Source: Microlunatus panaciterrae (lineage in GTDB: Bacteria > Actinomycetota > Actinomycetes > Propionibacteriales > Propionibacteriaceae). Taken from it: 64,000 nucleotides of DNA. Below, in pieces: positions 16,090 to 24,835 of this stretch. Where the stretch lies: the NCBI RefSeq assembly GCF_016907535.1, contig NZ_JAFBCF010000001.1:3224001-3288000 (forward strand), read 5' to 3'. The position numbers were made by a program, and so were the translations under genes. The notes below the pieces were generated by a model that was given only the letters and a program-made list of their open reading frames with translations, was not told the origin of the DNA and did no database searches. The first letter of the stretch is position 1. Each line of letters opens with the position of its first letter.

Positions 16090-17268
16090 TCAGCCGGCCA
16101 GGGTCCGCGCGAAGAAGTCCCAGGCCTCCCGCTGAGGCGTCTCGTTGAACAGGTGTCCCTGGGCGTAGAACGAGCCCCGATAGCGGTCGGCATGCAGCTG
16201 CCGTAACCGGTGGTCCGCCGCCTGCATGCCCTCGATCGGGAACAGCGGGTCTTCGATCCCGTACTGGACCAGCAGCTGCTGGCCGTCCCGGCCCGCGGTG
16301 ACGTCGGGCCAGTCGGCGTATCGCCACAGCCCCGGGCTGTTGAGCAGCCACGAGTGGTTGTCGATGTAGTGCGGCATCAGCGACTCGAAGGTGGCCATCA
16401 TGCAGCTCACGACATAGCTGCGGACCCTGGCCGACAGGGCCGCCAGGATCACCGACCGACCACCGCCACCTGAGAAGCCGAACGCGCCGAGCCGCTCGGC
16501 GTCCACCTCTGGCAGCGAGGCGAGGATCTCCAGCGCCACCAGGTCGTCGGCGGCGACGGTACCGGTGAGGCTGGTGCCCAGGATGCCGGCCGTCTTGGCC
16601 ACGGTGTGCTCGTGTGCCGCGGCGGCGACGTTGTAGCGCTCCGCCGCCGAGGGAGTGACCCCCTGCTCGCGCCAGAGGGCCTCCGCGCCGGCGACGGTCG
16701 GCAGGATTCCCATCGGTGGAGGGTCGAGCTCGAACCGACGGCTGCCCCAACAGAACGCGTCATGCGTCAACACCGCGAAGCCGCGCCGGGCCAGCTCCGT
16801 GGCGGGGGCCAGGCCGCCGTAGTACCCGGCCTGCAGGCCGAGCGCCTCCGCCGACGTATCCGGCCCGAGATCGACCAGCTGCTCCGCCCCGACCCACTTG
16901 TAGCCGCCGTGACAGTGCAGGCCCAGCACTCCGGGCAGAGCGGACGCGGCGCCAGTCGGTCGGATGAGGTAGCCGACCGTCCGGGGCCCGAAGCCGACAC
17001 TCCAGCTCAACCGGGTGGTGGTCAGCCCGCCATGCTCCCAGCTCTGCTCTGTCCGCAGCTCGGGCGTCGGCTCGGCTGGCGCCCGTACCCCCAGGACCGC
17101 ACCGAGATGGGCCAGCGCGGAGCCGGTGTTGTGGAACGGCGCTCGCCCCCGGGCGTACGCGGGCCAGTCCTGGTAACCGCCGAGAGGATGCGTCGCGACC
17201 GCGCGATCACTCCCGTAGCCGGGATCCTCATAGCCGGAGCTGGTGCCGTCGTCGGACATGGCCGTCAT
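16090..17268 (-). CDS. Alpha/beta hydrolase of the acetyl-xylan-esterase-like (Abhydrolase_7) type
   Basis: A 392-residue hydrolase. The central beta strands lead to HCHGGYKWVG (oxyanion region), then AFGFSGGGGRS with the nucleophile Ser in a GFSGGG elbow (near residue 263), GIEDPLFPIEG (acid) and AQGHLFNETP (His). The size and order match deacylases of the acetyl-xylan esterase group, which often act on carbohydrate esters. An ATG three codons downstream (MSDDG) is an alternative start. The upstream region holds two operator-like palindromes that face only this gene, so it is probably locally regulated. Confidence 0.85.
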   Translation of the reverse strand: MTAMSDDGTSSGYEDPGYGSDRAVATHPLGGYQDWPAYARGRAPFHNTGSALAHLGAVLGVRAPAEPTPELRTEQSWEHGGLTTTRLSWSVGFGPRTVGYLIRPTGAASALPGVLGLHCHGGYKWVGAEQLVDLGPDTSAEALGLQAGYYGGLAPATELARRGFAVLTHDAFCWGSRRFELDPPPMGILPTVAGAEALWREQGVTPSAAERYNVAAAAHEHTVAKTAGILGTSLTGTVAADDLVALEILASLPEVDAERLGAFGFSGGGGRSVILAALSARVRSYVVSCMMATFESLMPHYIDNHSWLLNSPGLWRYADWPDVTAGRDGQQLLVQYGIEDPLFPIEGMQAADHRLRQLHADRYRGSFYAQGHLFNETPQREAWDFFARTLAG

Positions 17269-17317
17269 CGTACAAGCGCCGAGGGGATCGGTCGGTGCGG
17301 GCGGGGGTCGGTCAGTT

Positions 17318-17335
17318 TCCCAAGTCGACTTGGGA
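17318..17335. promoter_or_regulatory. Operator-like palindrome O1
   Basis: A perfect 18-bp palindrome, TCCCAAGTCGACTTGGGA, lies 50 bp upstream of the esterase start. Together with O2 it shares the core CAGTTTCCCA...GACTTGGGA. It is probably a repressor site. Confidence 0.6.
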
Positions 17336-17376
17336 TTCTGTCACTCAGCCAGGGAAATCGTCCCCGTCATGTGACA

Positions 17377-17400
17377 GTTTCCCATGCTGACTTGGGAAAC
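17377..17400. promoter_or_regulatory. Operator-like palindrome O2
   Basis: GTTTCCCA and TGGGAAAC, 8 bp each, flank an 8-bp centre. It is the second copy of the O1 element, centred 62 bp away (about six helical turns), which would allow two dimers to bind the same DNA face. Confidence 0.6.
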
Positions 17401-17424
17401 CGACACGCCATCACACGTTCGGGG

Positions 17425-18084
17425 TCAGGTACGGACGGCGGTGCCGATCACATGGGGGGAGGCCGGCATCACCAAGCCGGTTCTCGGCAGCCGGAACCGC
17501 TCGGGCCGGACGATGGTGAAGCCGGCGGCGGCGATCGCTGCGAGGGTGTCGCGGCTGCAGTGGCAGCCGGCAGTGAGCGGCGGCCAGAAGGTGGCGTCCA
17601 CGAACCGCTGCGCCCTTCTGAGCGCGCCCGGGTGCTCGGCCAGCAGGTGCTCGTAGAAGCGGAGGCTGCCGCCGGGCCGGAGGACCCGGTGGATCTCGGC
17701 CAGGGCAGTCGCCTGGTTCGGCACCGAGCACAGCACCAGCGAGGTGACGGCGGCGTCCAGGCTCGCGTCGTCGGCCGGCAGCCGGTCGGCCACCCCGGCC
17801 ACCACCCGCACCGGGACCGGTGCGTCCCGGGCCGCCTGCTCGGCCGCGGCTCTCAGCCGGGGCTCGGGCTCGACGGCCAGCACCGACGTCACCTCGGCGG
17901 GGTAGTGGGCGAAGTTCCGGCCGTTGCCGGCCCCGACCTCGACCACCGTGCCACTCAGCCCCGCCAGCAGGCGTTGCCGCAGCTCGCGACCACCGCTGCG
18001 GTCCATCGCCGCACTGGCCCTGATGTAGGCGCGGGCGAAGATCGGATGCGAGACGAACTGCTCGCCCTCACTCTGTGCAGGCAT
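17425..18084 (-). CDS. Class I SAM-dependent methyltransferase
   Basis: A 219-residue methyltransferase of the UbiE/Methyltransf_11 type. Motif I is VVEVGAGNGRNFAHYP (~46-61), the acidic loop is AVEPEPRLR, and motif II/III are DAAVTSLVLCSV and EIHRVLRPGGSLRFYEHLL. The insertion between the last strands and the C-terminal ASPHVIGTAVRT match small-molecule (thiol, lipid or quinone) methyltransferases; the acceptor is unknown. It lies 37 bp upstream of... the VIT gene's stop on the same strand, so the two may be cotranscribed. Confidence 0.87.
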   Translation of the reverse strand: MPAQSEGEQFVSHPIFARAYIRASAAMDRSGGRELRQRLLAGLSGTVVEVGAGNGRNFAHYPAEVTSVLAVEPEPRLRAAAEQAARDAPVPVRVVAGVADRLPADDASLDAAVTSLVLCSVPNQATALAEIHRVLRPGGSLRFYEHLLAEHPGALRRAQRFVDATFWPPLTAGCHCSRDTLAAIAAAGFTIVRPERFRLPRTGLVMPASPHVIGTAVRT

Positions 18085-18121
18085 CAGGCTCCTCGAGGTG
18101 TTGTCCGGAGGCTTCCGGAGG

Positions 18122-18862
18122 TCAGCCGATGCCGGCAGTGCCGAGCAGGGAGCCGAGCCCGAAGGTCACCGCCAGCGCCAGCGCACCGCCGATCACCACC
18201 CGCAACGTCGGCCTCAGCACCCGGCTGCCCCCAAGGTACGCACCACTCGCCCCGGTCAGGGCGAGGGCGATCAGGACGACGGCGAACGTCAACGGTATCC
18301 GCCACGGGGTGGGGATCAGCAGCACCGCCAGCATCGGCAGGATGCCGCCGATGGTGAACGCCGCGGCCGAGGCCAGGGCGGCCCGCCACGGGCTCACGAC
18401 GTCGTTCGGGTCGATGTTCAGCTCCGCCGAGAGGTGGGCCTTCAGAGCGTCCTGCTCGGTCAGCTCCTCCGCCACCAGACGGGCGGTCTCGGGCTTGAGC
18501 CCCTTCTCCTGGTAGATGGCCGTGAGCTCGGCCAGCTCCTCCTCCGGCATCTCCCGCAGCTCGCGCCGCTCCTTGGCGATCAGGGCGCGCTCGCTGTCAC
18601 GCTGGCTGCTCACCGACACGTACTCGCCGAGCGCCATCGAGATGGCGCCGCCGACCAGGGCCGCCGAACCGGCGGTCAGGATGGGGCCGATGGCCGTCGT
18701 CGCGCCGGCGACACCGACCGCGACCGCGGCCACCGAGACGATGCCGTCGTTGGCACCCAGCACCCCGGCGCGCAGCCAGTTCAGCCGGTTGTTGAGGCCG
18801 GCGCGGTGCGGCTCGTCCTCGTGCGGCTGGTCAGCGGTGGTCTCGGCGTCGGTCTCGCTCAT
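18122..18862 (-). CDS. VIT1/CCC1 family Fe(II)/Mn(II) transporter
   Basis: A 246-residue membrane protein of the vacuolar iron transporter family. The N-terminal signature is NWLRAGVLGANDGIVSVAAVAVGVAGA, followed by GGAISMALGEYVSVSSQRDSE, which carries the conserved metal-site Met/Glu region. A charged cytosolic insert (about residues 95-155, Glu-rich) is the metal-binding domain of the family. Three C-terminal helices follow. It probably exports iron or manganese from the cytosol. I prefer the ATG at MSETDAE over the one three codons upstream. Confidence 0.92.
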   Translation of the reverse strand: MSETDAETTADQPHEDEPHRAGLNNRLNWLRAGVLGANDGIVSVAAVAVGVAGATTAIGPILTAGSAALVGGAISMALGEYVSVSSQRDSERALIAKERRELREMPEEELAELTAIYQEKGLKPETARLVAEELTEQDALKAHLSAELNIDPNDVVSPWRAALASAAAFTIGGILPMLAVLLIPTPWRIPLTFAVVLIALALTGASGAYLGGSRVLRPTLRVVIGGALALAVTFGLGSLLGTAGIG

Positions 18863-18945
18863 GGCGTCCACACAATCACGGACGGTCCGGACCTTCCAGG
18901 AAGGGCAGGATTGCCTGCCGCTCGCCGGACGGCCCGGTCGCGGAC

Positions 18946-19935
18946 TCAGCCATGGGCGTGCACGTCGGCGAGCAGCTCATACGAGCGGAGCCGGTCGGCA
19001 TGGTCGAAGGTGTTGGTGACGACGATCAGCTCGTCGGCGTCGGCATGCGCGGCGAAGTCGGCCACAGACTCCTTGACCGTCTGCGGCGAGCCGACGGCCG
19101 CATAACGCAGCATGTGCGACGCCCGAGCCTTCTCGGCCGGCGTCCAGACCGCCTCGATGTCCTCGACCGGCGGCCGGCCCTGGCTGTCGCCCGGACGGCC
19201 GAGGTCACGGAAGCGCTGCTGCATGGTGGTGAACAGCCGGGTGGCCTCGGCATCCGTCTCGGCGGCCACGACGTTCAGTGCGGCCAGCACGTACGGGGCG
19301 TCCAGCTGCTCGGAGGCCCGGAAGTTCTCCCGGTACGCCTGGACCGCGGCCTGCAGAGCATCCGGGGCGAAATGGGAGGCGAAGGCGTACGGCAGCCCGA
19401 GCGCGGCAGCGAGGCGGGCGCCGAACAAGCTCGAGCCGAGGATGTAGATCGGCACCCGAGTGCCGTAACCGGGCACCGCCCGCACCCGTTGACCGGGTTG
19501 CAGCGGACCGAGCAGGTGCTGGAGCTCCTGCACGTCGGAGGGGAACTGGTCACTGCTGGCGGGATCGCGGCGCAGCGCCAGCACCGTCAGCTGGTCGGTG
19601 CCGGGTGCCCGTCCCAGGCCGAGGTCGATCCGGTCCGGATACAGGCTCGCGAGAGTGCCGAACTGCTCGGCGACCACCAACGGGGCATGGTTCGGCAGCA
19701 TCACGCCGCCCGACCCCACCCGGATCGTGGAGGTCCCGGCAGCCAGGAACCCGATCGTCACCGGGGTGGCGGCCGAGGCGACGCCCATCATGTTGTGGTG
19801 CTCGGCGACCCAATAGCGCCGATACCCCCACTTCTCCGCGTGCTGGATCAGGTCCAGGCTCTGCAGCAGCGCCTCGCGGGCCGTCCCTCCTTCGTTGATC
19901 GGGGCGAGATCAAGGACGGAAAGCGGTAACGGCAC
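18946..19935 (-). CDS. LLM class flavin-dependent oxidoreductase
   Basis: A 329-residue luciferase-like monooxygenase of the MsnO8-type group. It begins [17 protein letters not shown] and continues [42 protein letters not shown] and [12 protein letters not shown], all typical of this group. The GTG start at 19935 is chosen because GCAGGAGG lies just upstream; the frame extends 43 codons further but that part is basic and unlike the family. Substrate is unknown, and FMN or F420 could be the cofactor, with FMN more common in this subgroup. Confidence 0.9.
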   Translation of the reverse strand: MPLPLSVLDLAPINEGGTAREALLQSLDLIQHAEKWGYRRYWVAEHHNMMGVASAATPVTIGFLAAGTSTIRVGSGGVMLPNHAPLVVAEQFGTLASLYPDRIDLGLGRAPGTDQLTVLALRRDPASSDQFPSDVQELQHLLGPLQPGQRVRAVPGYGTRVPIYILGSSLFGARLAAALGLPYAFASHFAPDALQAAVQAYRENFRASEQLDAPYVLAALNVVAAETDAEATRLFTTMQQRFRDLGRPGDSQGRPPVEDIEAVWTPAEKARASHMLRYAAVGSPQTVKESVADFAAHADADELIVVTNTFDHADRLRSYELLADVHAHG

Positions 19936-20115
19936 GGTGCCTCCTGCGGCAGGTTGGATCGGACGGCGATGGCGCCAGCGCGGCACGGCATCTCTGCCGA
20001 CAACCATCCGCTGGCTCCGGACATTCCCCGTCGCCTGCCACTGAGCTCTATAACTGTTAGGCATCTTCGGCCCCCGGCCCGGCCGTGGCCTGGCACGGTG
20101 CGGTAGGTATCAGTC

Positions 20116-22566
20116 ATGTCCGCTGCCGACCGTCGACCGCTTCAGCCGGCTCGCGGCCAGCTGCGCCGCGAGCAGACCCTGGCCGGCCCGAACCTGCTGG
20201 CAGCCGTCCTGCTGGCCGGCTACCTGGCTGGCCTGGTCGCGCTCGTGCTCGCCGTGGTGTTGCCGGTCGAGGCGGTCCGCGAGTGGCCCGGGCTCCTCTC
20301 CGGGTACGGCGACCCGACCGCGTGGTGGCCCAGCCTGGCGCAGAGTCTGCTCGCCATCGGCGCCTACCTGGTCATCTGGCTGCCTCGTCGTGGGCAGCGG
20401 CGGGGCTACTCGCTGATCGCCACCTCGACCCTGGTGGCAACCATCCTGGTGCTGGGCATGGTCTCCTACTGGGGCTGCACCGCGGGCCGCAGCCCGTTCT
20501 GGACCCCGTTGGTCTGGACGATCAGCCTGTCGTTCGGCAACGCGGAGCAGCCTTTCGGCACCAGGAACCTGCCGGGCTGTCCGGCCCAGATCCCGCAGGC
20601 GATCCAGGTGGCCGAGCTGTTCGCCAAGTCCATCGTCGCGCTGGCTGCGACGGGTGTGGTCGCCGCGGTGTTCCGCGCCCAGGTGGACCGGATCAGGATC
20701 CGGCTGGCCCCTGCCCTGGTGGTGGTGTCCGGTCTCGAGGAGGCCTCCGTCGCCCTGCTGCGGCGGGCCCGGGGGGACCTCCAGTTCGGGGAGACGCTCG
20801 CCGTGCTGACGGACAACGACGCGGACCCGCTGGTCAGCACCGCCCGTTCCATCCGGGCCCGCGCCGTCACCGTGAACTTCGACCGGCCGGCGGAGCTCCG
20901 CTCGTTGCTGACCAGCGGGGGCCGGTTCAAGATCCGGACCCTCTACCTGATCGCCGCCGATGCCTCCCTGAACGCCCAGCGGGCCGAGCTGGTCAGCGCG
21001 ATCGCTGCCGCCGCCCGTCCACCGTCTTCGCGGCTGCCACCGCGGCTGGTGCTGCGGATCGACGACCCCTGGCAGGCGGAGTATTGGCGTCGGACCAACT
21101 CCTACCGGGTGGCGCAGCCGGCCGAGGGCGCCGACGGCACCACTACCTGGATCAGTGATGCGCTCAGCATCTATGAGGTGACCGCCTCGATGATCCTGAC
21201 CCGGATGGAGCAGCTCGGCTGGGACCGGCTGGTGGTGATCGGACAGTCGCCGCTGGCGTTGGCGCTGTGTGCCGAACTGGCGCAGCGCAACCGGGAGCAG
21301 GCTGTCCTCGACACCGCCAGGGCCGTCCCGTTGACCACCGGCCCGGGGAGCCTGCACCGAGAGGTCGTGCTGATGGGTGCGACCGCGGCCACCCTGTACG
21401 AGCAGCACCGGCTCCGGCAGGAGCGGTTCGGCAACTCCGCCCAGCTGGCCACGCTGCGGGTGCTGGGGCAGCTGCCGACCGCGGAGAACCTGGCCGACGC
21501 GCTGCGGGGGAGCGCGCAACCGGTGGTCATCCTGACCGAGCGGCCAGCTGACGTCTCCGCCCAGTTCGGCACCTCGCTCGCCGCCCGCTTCCCCGCCTGG
21601 ACGATCTTCGACCCCAAGCCCGGCCACGAGGGCCTCAGTCCCGAGCCGGCGATGGAGCGGCTGTATCCGTACGGGCTGACGCTCGAGCCGTCGGATCGGG
21701 TCGCCATCGACAGCTGGGAACGTGCGGCGCGGATCGTGCACGAGCTCTATCTGCTGAAGTTCGCCACCCCGCCGGATCCGAAGCAGCAGGCGCACGTCTC
21801 CTGGGATCGGCTGTCGCCGTTCCTCCGCGGCTCCAACATCCGGCTGGTGACCAACACGCTGGCCAGCGCCGAGCGGCTCGGCCGCACCTGGGGTGCTGCC
21901 GCCGGCGAGTCCGAGGAGGATCTCGACTTCAGCCCCGAGGAGGTGGAGCAGCTGGCCCGACTCGAGCACGAGTCCTGGATGCGCTACTACCTGGACAGTG
22001 GGTGGCGACAGGCGGCCGTACGCGATGACAGCAGGCGGCGCCACACGGCGTTGTTGCCGTGGGAGGAGCTCGACGACAAGAACAGGAGCCGCGCCAGGGA
22101 CAACGTGATGGACACCGTGGCGATCCTGCGTGGGCTGGGCTACCGGTCCAGGCCGGTCAGGACCACTCCCGTTCAGCCCGATTCCTCCCTGCGCTGGCGT
22201 GCGGTACGGCGGGTCGGTGAGGTGACGGCAGAGCAGGTCGAGCAGGCGTGGACCTGGCGGAACGGCAACGGCGAGGTGCTGCGGGCAAGTCCGGGGGACT
22301 GGCGGCTCTCGGACGGCAAGGGCGGCATCTGGTCGGTGGCGCCGGCGGTGTTCGAGACCAGCTATGAGCACGTGGACGGGCAGCGCTGGCGCCGAACGGG
22401 CGTCGTCCAGGCCAGGCCGGCGATCGACGGCGAGGTGGTCGCCTCGATGGAGGGCGCCGAGACCGCCCGGGCCGGGGACTGGGTCATCCGAGGGACGAAG
22501 GGCGAGCATTACGTCATCACCCAGGAGCACTATGCGGCCAACTACGAGAGCGTCGACGCTGGCTGA
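20116..22566 (+). CDS. Membrane-anchored protein with Rossmann-like regions and a RyR domain
   Basis: An 816-residue protein. Three or four N-terminal hydrophobic helices (near residues 28-52, 75-92, 97-116 and 170-195) are followed by two nucleotide-binding-like regions: ALVVVSGLEEASVALLRRA (~200-218) and DRLVVIGQSPLALALCAEL (~370-388). The latter resembles TrkA-N folds. Residues ~560-665 match the RyR (ryanodine receptor) repeat: WDRLSPFLRGSNI, then LEHESWMRYYLDSGWRQ, HTALLPWEELDDKNRSRARDN. The C-terminus (DWVIRGTKGEHYVITQEHF-like) is a small beta module. Bacterial RyR proteins of this kind have been associated with ion-channel and ligand-sensing architectures; the function here is unknown. 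It stands alone on the strand. Confidence 0.8.
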   Translation: MSAADRRPLQPARGQLRREQTLAGPNLLAAVLLAGYLAGLVALVLAVVLPVEAVREWPGLLSGYGDPTAWWPSLAQSLLAIGAYLVIWLPRRGQRRGYSLIATSTLVATILVLGMVSYWGCTAGRSPFWTPLVWTISLSFGNAEQPFGTRNLPGCPAQIPQAIQVAELFAKSIVALAATGVVAAVFRAQVDRIRIRLAPALVVVSGLEEASVALLRRARGDLQFGETLAVLTDNDADPLVSTARSIRARAVTVNFDRPAELRSLLTSGGRFKIRTLYLIAADASLNAQRAELVSAIAAAARPPSSRLPPRLVLRIDDPWQAEYWRRTNSYRVAQPAEGADGTTTWISDALSIYEVTASMILTRMEQLGWDRLVVIGQSPLALALCAELAQRNREQAVLDTARAVPLTTGPGSLHREVVLMGATAATLYEQHRLRQERFGNSAQLATLRVLGQLPTAENLADALRGSAQPVVILTERPADVSAQFGTSLAARFPAWTIFDPKPGHEGLSPEPAMERLYPYGLTLEPSDRVAIDSWERAARIVHELYLLKFATPPDPKQQAHVSWDRLSPFLRGSNIRLVTNTLASAERLGRTWGAAAGESEEDLDFSPEEVEQLARLEHESWMRYYLDSGWRQAAVRDDSRRRHTALLPWEELDDKNRSRARDNVMDTVAILRGLGYRSRPVRTTPVQPDSSLRWRAVRRVGEVTAEQVEQAWTWRNGNGEVLRASPGDWRLSDGKGGIWSVAPAVFETSYEHVDGQRWRRTGVVQARPAIDGEVVASMEGAETARAGDWVIRGTKGEHYVITQEHYAANYESVDAG

Positions 22567-22582
22567 ACGAGCCAGTGTGAGA

Positions 22583-22596
22583 TACCCCACCGGGTA
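22583..22596. promoter_or_regulatory. CsoR/CstR-like operator upstream of sulfur operon
   Basis: TACCC-CACC-GGGTA lies about 90 bp upstream of the SQR start and just upstream of a putative -35. The TACCC/GGGTA arms are the typical half-sites of CsoR-family repressors, including the persulfide sensor CstR, which regulate sulfur-oxidation genes elsewhere. No CsoR-family gene is present in the window. Confidence 0.5.
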
Positions 22597-22616
22597 CGTG
22601 GGGACCTTTGGCACTG

Positions 22617-22643
22617 TTGACTGTGCAGAGCGCCTCCTAGCGT
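22617..22643 (+). promoter_or_regulatory. Possible sigma-70-type promoter of the sulfur operon
   Basis: TTGACT (22617-22622) and TAGCGT (22638-22643) are separated by 15 bp. They match -35 and a TANNNT -10, although the spacer is short. The position between the CsoR-like site and the start codon suits the operon promoter. Confidence 0.4.
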
Positions 22644-22666
22644 GGTTGGCAGGAACACCAACCACG
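22641..22666 (+). promoter_or_regulatory. Perfect inverted repeat in the 5' leader of the sulfur operon
   Basis: CGTGGTTGG and CCAACCACG, 9 bp each, surround an 8-nt centre. It overlaps the presumed -10/start region and ends 9 bp before the GAGGAG ribosome-binding site. It could be an operator or an mRNA hairpin; I cannot choose. Confidence 0.5.
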
Positions 22667-22688
22667 TTGAACTCGAGGAGTATCACCC

Positions 22689-23945
22689 ATGAAGCGACTG
22701 CTGGTGCTGGGTGCGGGAACCGCCGGCACCATGATCGTCAACAAGCTGAGGCGGCGCCTGGCGGCGACTGACTGGCACATCACCGTCGTCGACCGAGACG
22801 ACGTGCATCCCTACCAGCCGGGCTATCTGTTCCTGCCGTTCGGCACCTACAAGCCGGAGCAGGTGTCCCGGTCGAGACACGCTTTCCTGCCGGACGGCGT
22901 CGACTTCGTCATCGGTGAAGTCGACCGGGTGGACGGAGCGGCGGACCTGGTCACCCTGACCGACGGCCGGACCTTGGCCTACGACTACCTGGTGATCGCC
23001 TCCGGTACGTCTCCGCGTCCCGACCAGACCCCGGGCATGCTGGGCTCCGAATGGCGGCGCAGCATCTTCGACTTCTTCACCTTCGACGGTGCACAGGCGC
23101 TGGCGTCGGCGCTGAAGGAGTTCGACCATGGCCGCCTGGTCGTGCACATCACCGACATGCCGATCAAGTGTCCGGTGGCACCACTGGAGTTCACCTTCCT
23201 GGCCGACTCCTGGCTGCGTAAGCGGGGGATCCGGGACCGGGTCGAGCTGGTCTACGTGACGCCGCTGCCGGGAGCCTTCACCAAACCCATCGCGTCGGCA
23301 CACCTCGGGTCGATGCTGGACGAGCGCAAGATCCACGTCGAGTCCGACTTCCTGGTCGAGCACATCGACAACGAGAAGAAGATGCTGGTCTCGTTCGACG
23401 AGCGCGAGGTCCCGTTCGACCTGTTGGTGACCATCCCGCTGAACATGGGCGCCGACTTCGTCGCCAGGTCGGGGTTGGGCAACGAGCTCAACTACATACC
23501 CGTCGACCGACACACGCTGCAGTCCAAGCAGTTCGCGAACATCTTCGCCGTCGGTGACTCCTCCGACATCCCGACCTCCAAGGCCGGCTCGGTCGCGCAC
23601 TTCTCCGTGGAGATCTTCGTCGACAACTTCCTCCAGCTCATCCAGGGCAGGCCGATGACAGGTGCGTTCGACGGCCATGCGAACTGCTTCATCGAGTCCG
23701 GCGACCACAAGGGGCTGCTGATCGACTTCAACTACGACACCGAGCCGCTGCCCGGCGCCTACCCGTTGCCCCTCGTTGGCCCGATGGGCCTGCTCAAGGA
23801 GACGCGAGCCAACCATCTCGGCAAGCTCGCCTTCCGCTGGATCTACTGGAACGTGCTCCTGCCGGGTCGCTGGATGCCGCTGCCGGCACACATGTCCATG
23901 ATCGGCAAGAAGAACCCCAACCGTACCGAGAACCTCATCACATAA
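22689..23945 (+). CDS. Sulfide:quinone oxidoreductase-like FAD/NAD(P) disulfide oxidoreductase
   Basis: A 418-residue flavoprotein of the SQR/FCSD family. The FAD motif is VLGAGTAGTMIVNKL (6-20), HPYQPGYLFLPFG follows (as in SQR), the DYLVIASGTSPRP segment precedes the cofactor loop, and the second FAD motif is IFAVGDSSDIPTSKAGS. Cys161 (IKCPVAPLEF) and Cys333 (HANCFIESGD) are the likely redox pair. SQR oxidises sulfide to persulfide or polysulfide and passes electrons to quinone at the membrane. The C-terminal helix-rich stretch (WIYWNVLLPGRWMP) is suited to membrane association. It is the first of three genes with TusE/DsrC-like and DsrE-like proteins, which fits sulfane-sulfur trafficking. 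Confidence 0.88.
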   Translation: MKRLLVLGAGTAGTMIVNKLRRRLAATDWHITVVDRDDVHPYQPGYLFLPFGTYKPEQVSRSRHAFLPDGVDFVIGEVDRVDGAADLVTLTDGRTLAYDYLVIASGTSPRPDQTPGMLGSEWRRSIFDFFTFDGAQALASALKEFDHGRLVVHITDMPIKCPVAPLEFTFLADSWLRKRGIRDRVELVYVTPLPGAFTKPIASAHLGSMLDERKIHVESDFLVEHIDNEKKMLVSFDEREVPFDLLVTIPLNMGADFVARSGLGNELNYIPVDRHTLQSKQFANIFAVGDSSDIPTSKAGSVAHFSVEIFVDNFLQLIQGRPMTGAFDGHANCFIESGDHKGLLIDFNYDTEPLPGAYPLPLVGPMGLLKETRANHLGKLAFRWIYWNVLLPGRWMPLPAHMSMIGKKNPNRTENLIT

Positions 23946-23955
23946 GGAGAATGCA

Positions 23956-24270
23956 ATGCCTGTGACCACGCTCGACGGTCATCAGATTCATGTCAACGAC
24001 GAAGGCTTCCTGACCGACCCGAACGAATGGGACGACTCGCTGGCTACCGTGCTGGCAGCCCAGATCGGCATCACCCTGACCGACGCCCACTGGAAGGCGA
24101 TCCGCTTCCTGCGCAAGGACTTCGAAGAGCAGGGCGAGACGGCGACCCTGCGTCGCGTCGCCACCGTCGGTGGCGTTCCGATCAAGGAGCTGTTCGCCCT
24201 GTTCCCGCAGAAGCCGGCCAAGAAGATGGCCTACATCTCCGGTCTGCCGAAGCCGCAGGGCTGCGTCTGA
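23956..24270 (+). CDS. TusE/DsrC family sulfur-carrier protein
   Basis: A 104-residue protein of the TusE/DsrC/DsvC family. The signature is complete: DEGFLTDPNEWDDSLA (15-30), IGITLTDAHWKAIRFLRKDF (37-56) and the end GLPKPQGCV with the swinging-arm Cys103. The second Cys found about ten residues earlier in true DsrC is absent, so it is TusE-like, a single-Cys sulfur carrier. An AAGGAGAATGCA box sits 4 bp from the ATG. It starts 10 bp after the SQR gene and probably accepts sulfur for or from the DsrE-like protein encoded next. Confidence 0.9.
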   Translation: MPVTTLDGHQIHVNDEGFLTDPNEWDDSLATVLAAQIGITLTDAHWKAIRFLRKDFEEQGETATLRRVATVGGVPIKELFALFPQKPAKKMAYISGLPKPQGCV

Positions 24271-24322
24271 GCCCGACCGTCTGCACCTCTCACCACGCAC
24301 CACCTATGAAGGAGATCAAGAC

Positions 24323-24835
24323 ATGACCACCGACGCCGCACCGGCGATCGTTCCGCAGTTCGACAACGAGACCCCGACCGGCCGCAAGCTGGCCATCATC
24401 TGCTCGAAGGGGAGCCTGGACATGGCCTACCCCGGACTGATCCTGGCGAACGCCGCCCTGGGTGAAGGGGTGGAGACGCATCTGTTCTTCACCTTCTGGG
24501 GTTTCGACATGATCAACAAGAAGACGATGGGCGACCTGCAGTTCACCATGCTCGGCAACACCGCCACCCATATGCCCCAAGGCCTCGGCGGCCTGCCGGG
24601 AATGACCGCGTTGGCCACCTCCCGGCTGAAGAAGTCGATCGCCGACGTGGACGTACCCGAGGTGCCCGAGTTCCTCGAGCAGATCGTCGCCTCCGGCGGC
24701 CACCTGTGGGCCTGCCGGATGTCGGCCGACATGAACAAGCTGACCAAGGAGGACCTCTACGACGAGGTCGAGGACATCATCAGCGCCAGCGACTTCATCG
24801 AGAAGACCGAGGGCGCCCAGATGCTGTTCATCTGA
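24323..24835 (+). CDS. DsrE/DsrF-like (DsrE2 type) sulfurtransferase-like protein
   Basis: A 170-residue protein. The pattern RKLAIICSKGSLDMAYPGLILANAALGEG (21-49) followed by FFTFWGFDMI, and a C-terminal WACRMSADMNKLT (129-141), matches DsrE2-type proteins of the DsrE/F family. Cys27 and Cys131 are candidate persulfide sites, the latter in the conserved C-x-MS-x-D motif. It has no clear membrane span beyond two hydrophobic stretches. GAAGGAGA lies at good spacing from the ATG at 24323. With the SQR-like and TusE-like genes it forms a sulfide oxidation or sulfur relay operon. Confidence 0.88.
   Translation: MTTDAAPAIVPQFDNETPTGRKLAIICSKGSLDMAYPGLILANAALGEGVETHLFFTFWGFDMINKKTMGDLQFTMLGNTATHMPQGLGGLPGMTALATSRLKKSIADVDVPEVPEFLEQIVASGGHLWACRMSADMNKLTKEDLYDEVEDIISASDFIEKTEGAQMLFI

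Noticed and set aside
20110-22686. 858-codon minus-strand frame opposite the RyR gene
   Set aside because: The plus-strand protein has clear domains. The minus-strand product is composition-biased (many Arg, Gly, His, Gln) and unlike known proteins.
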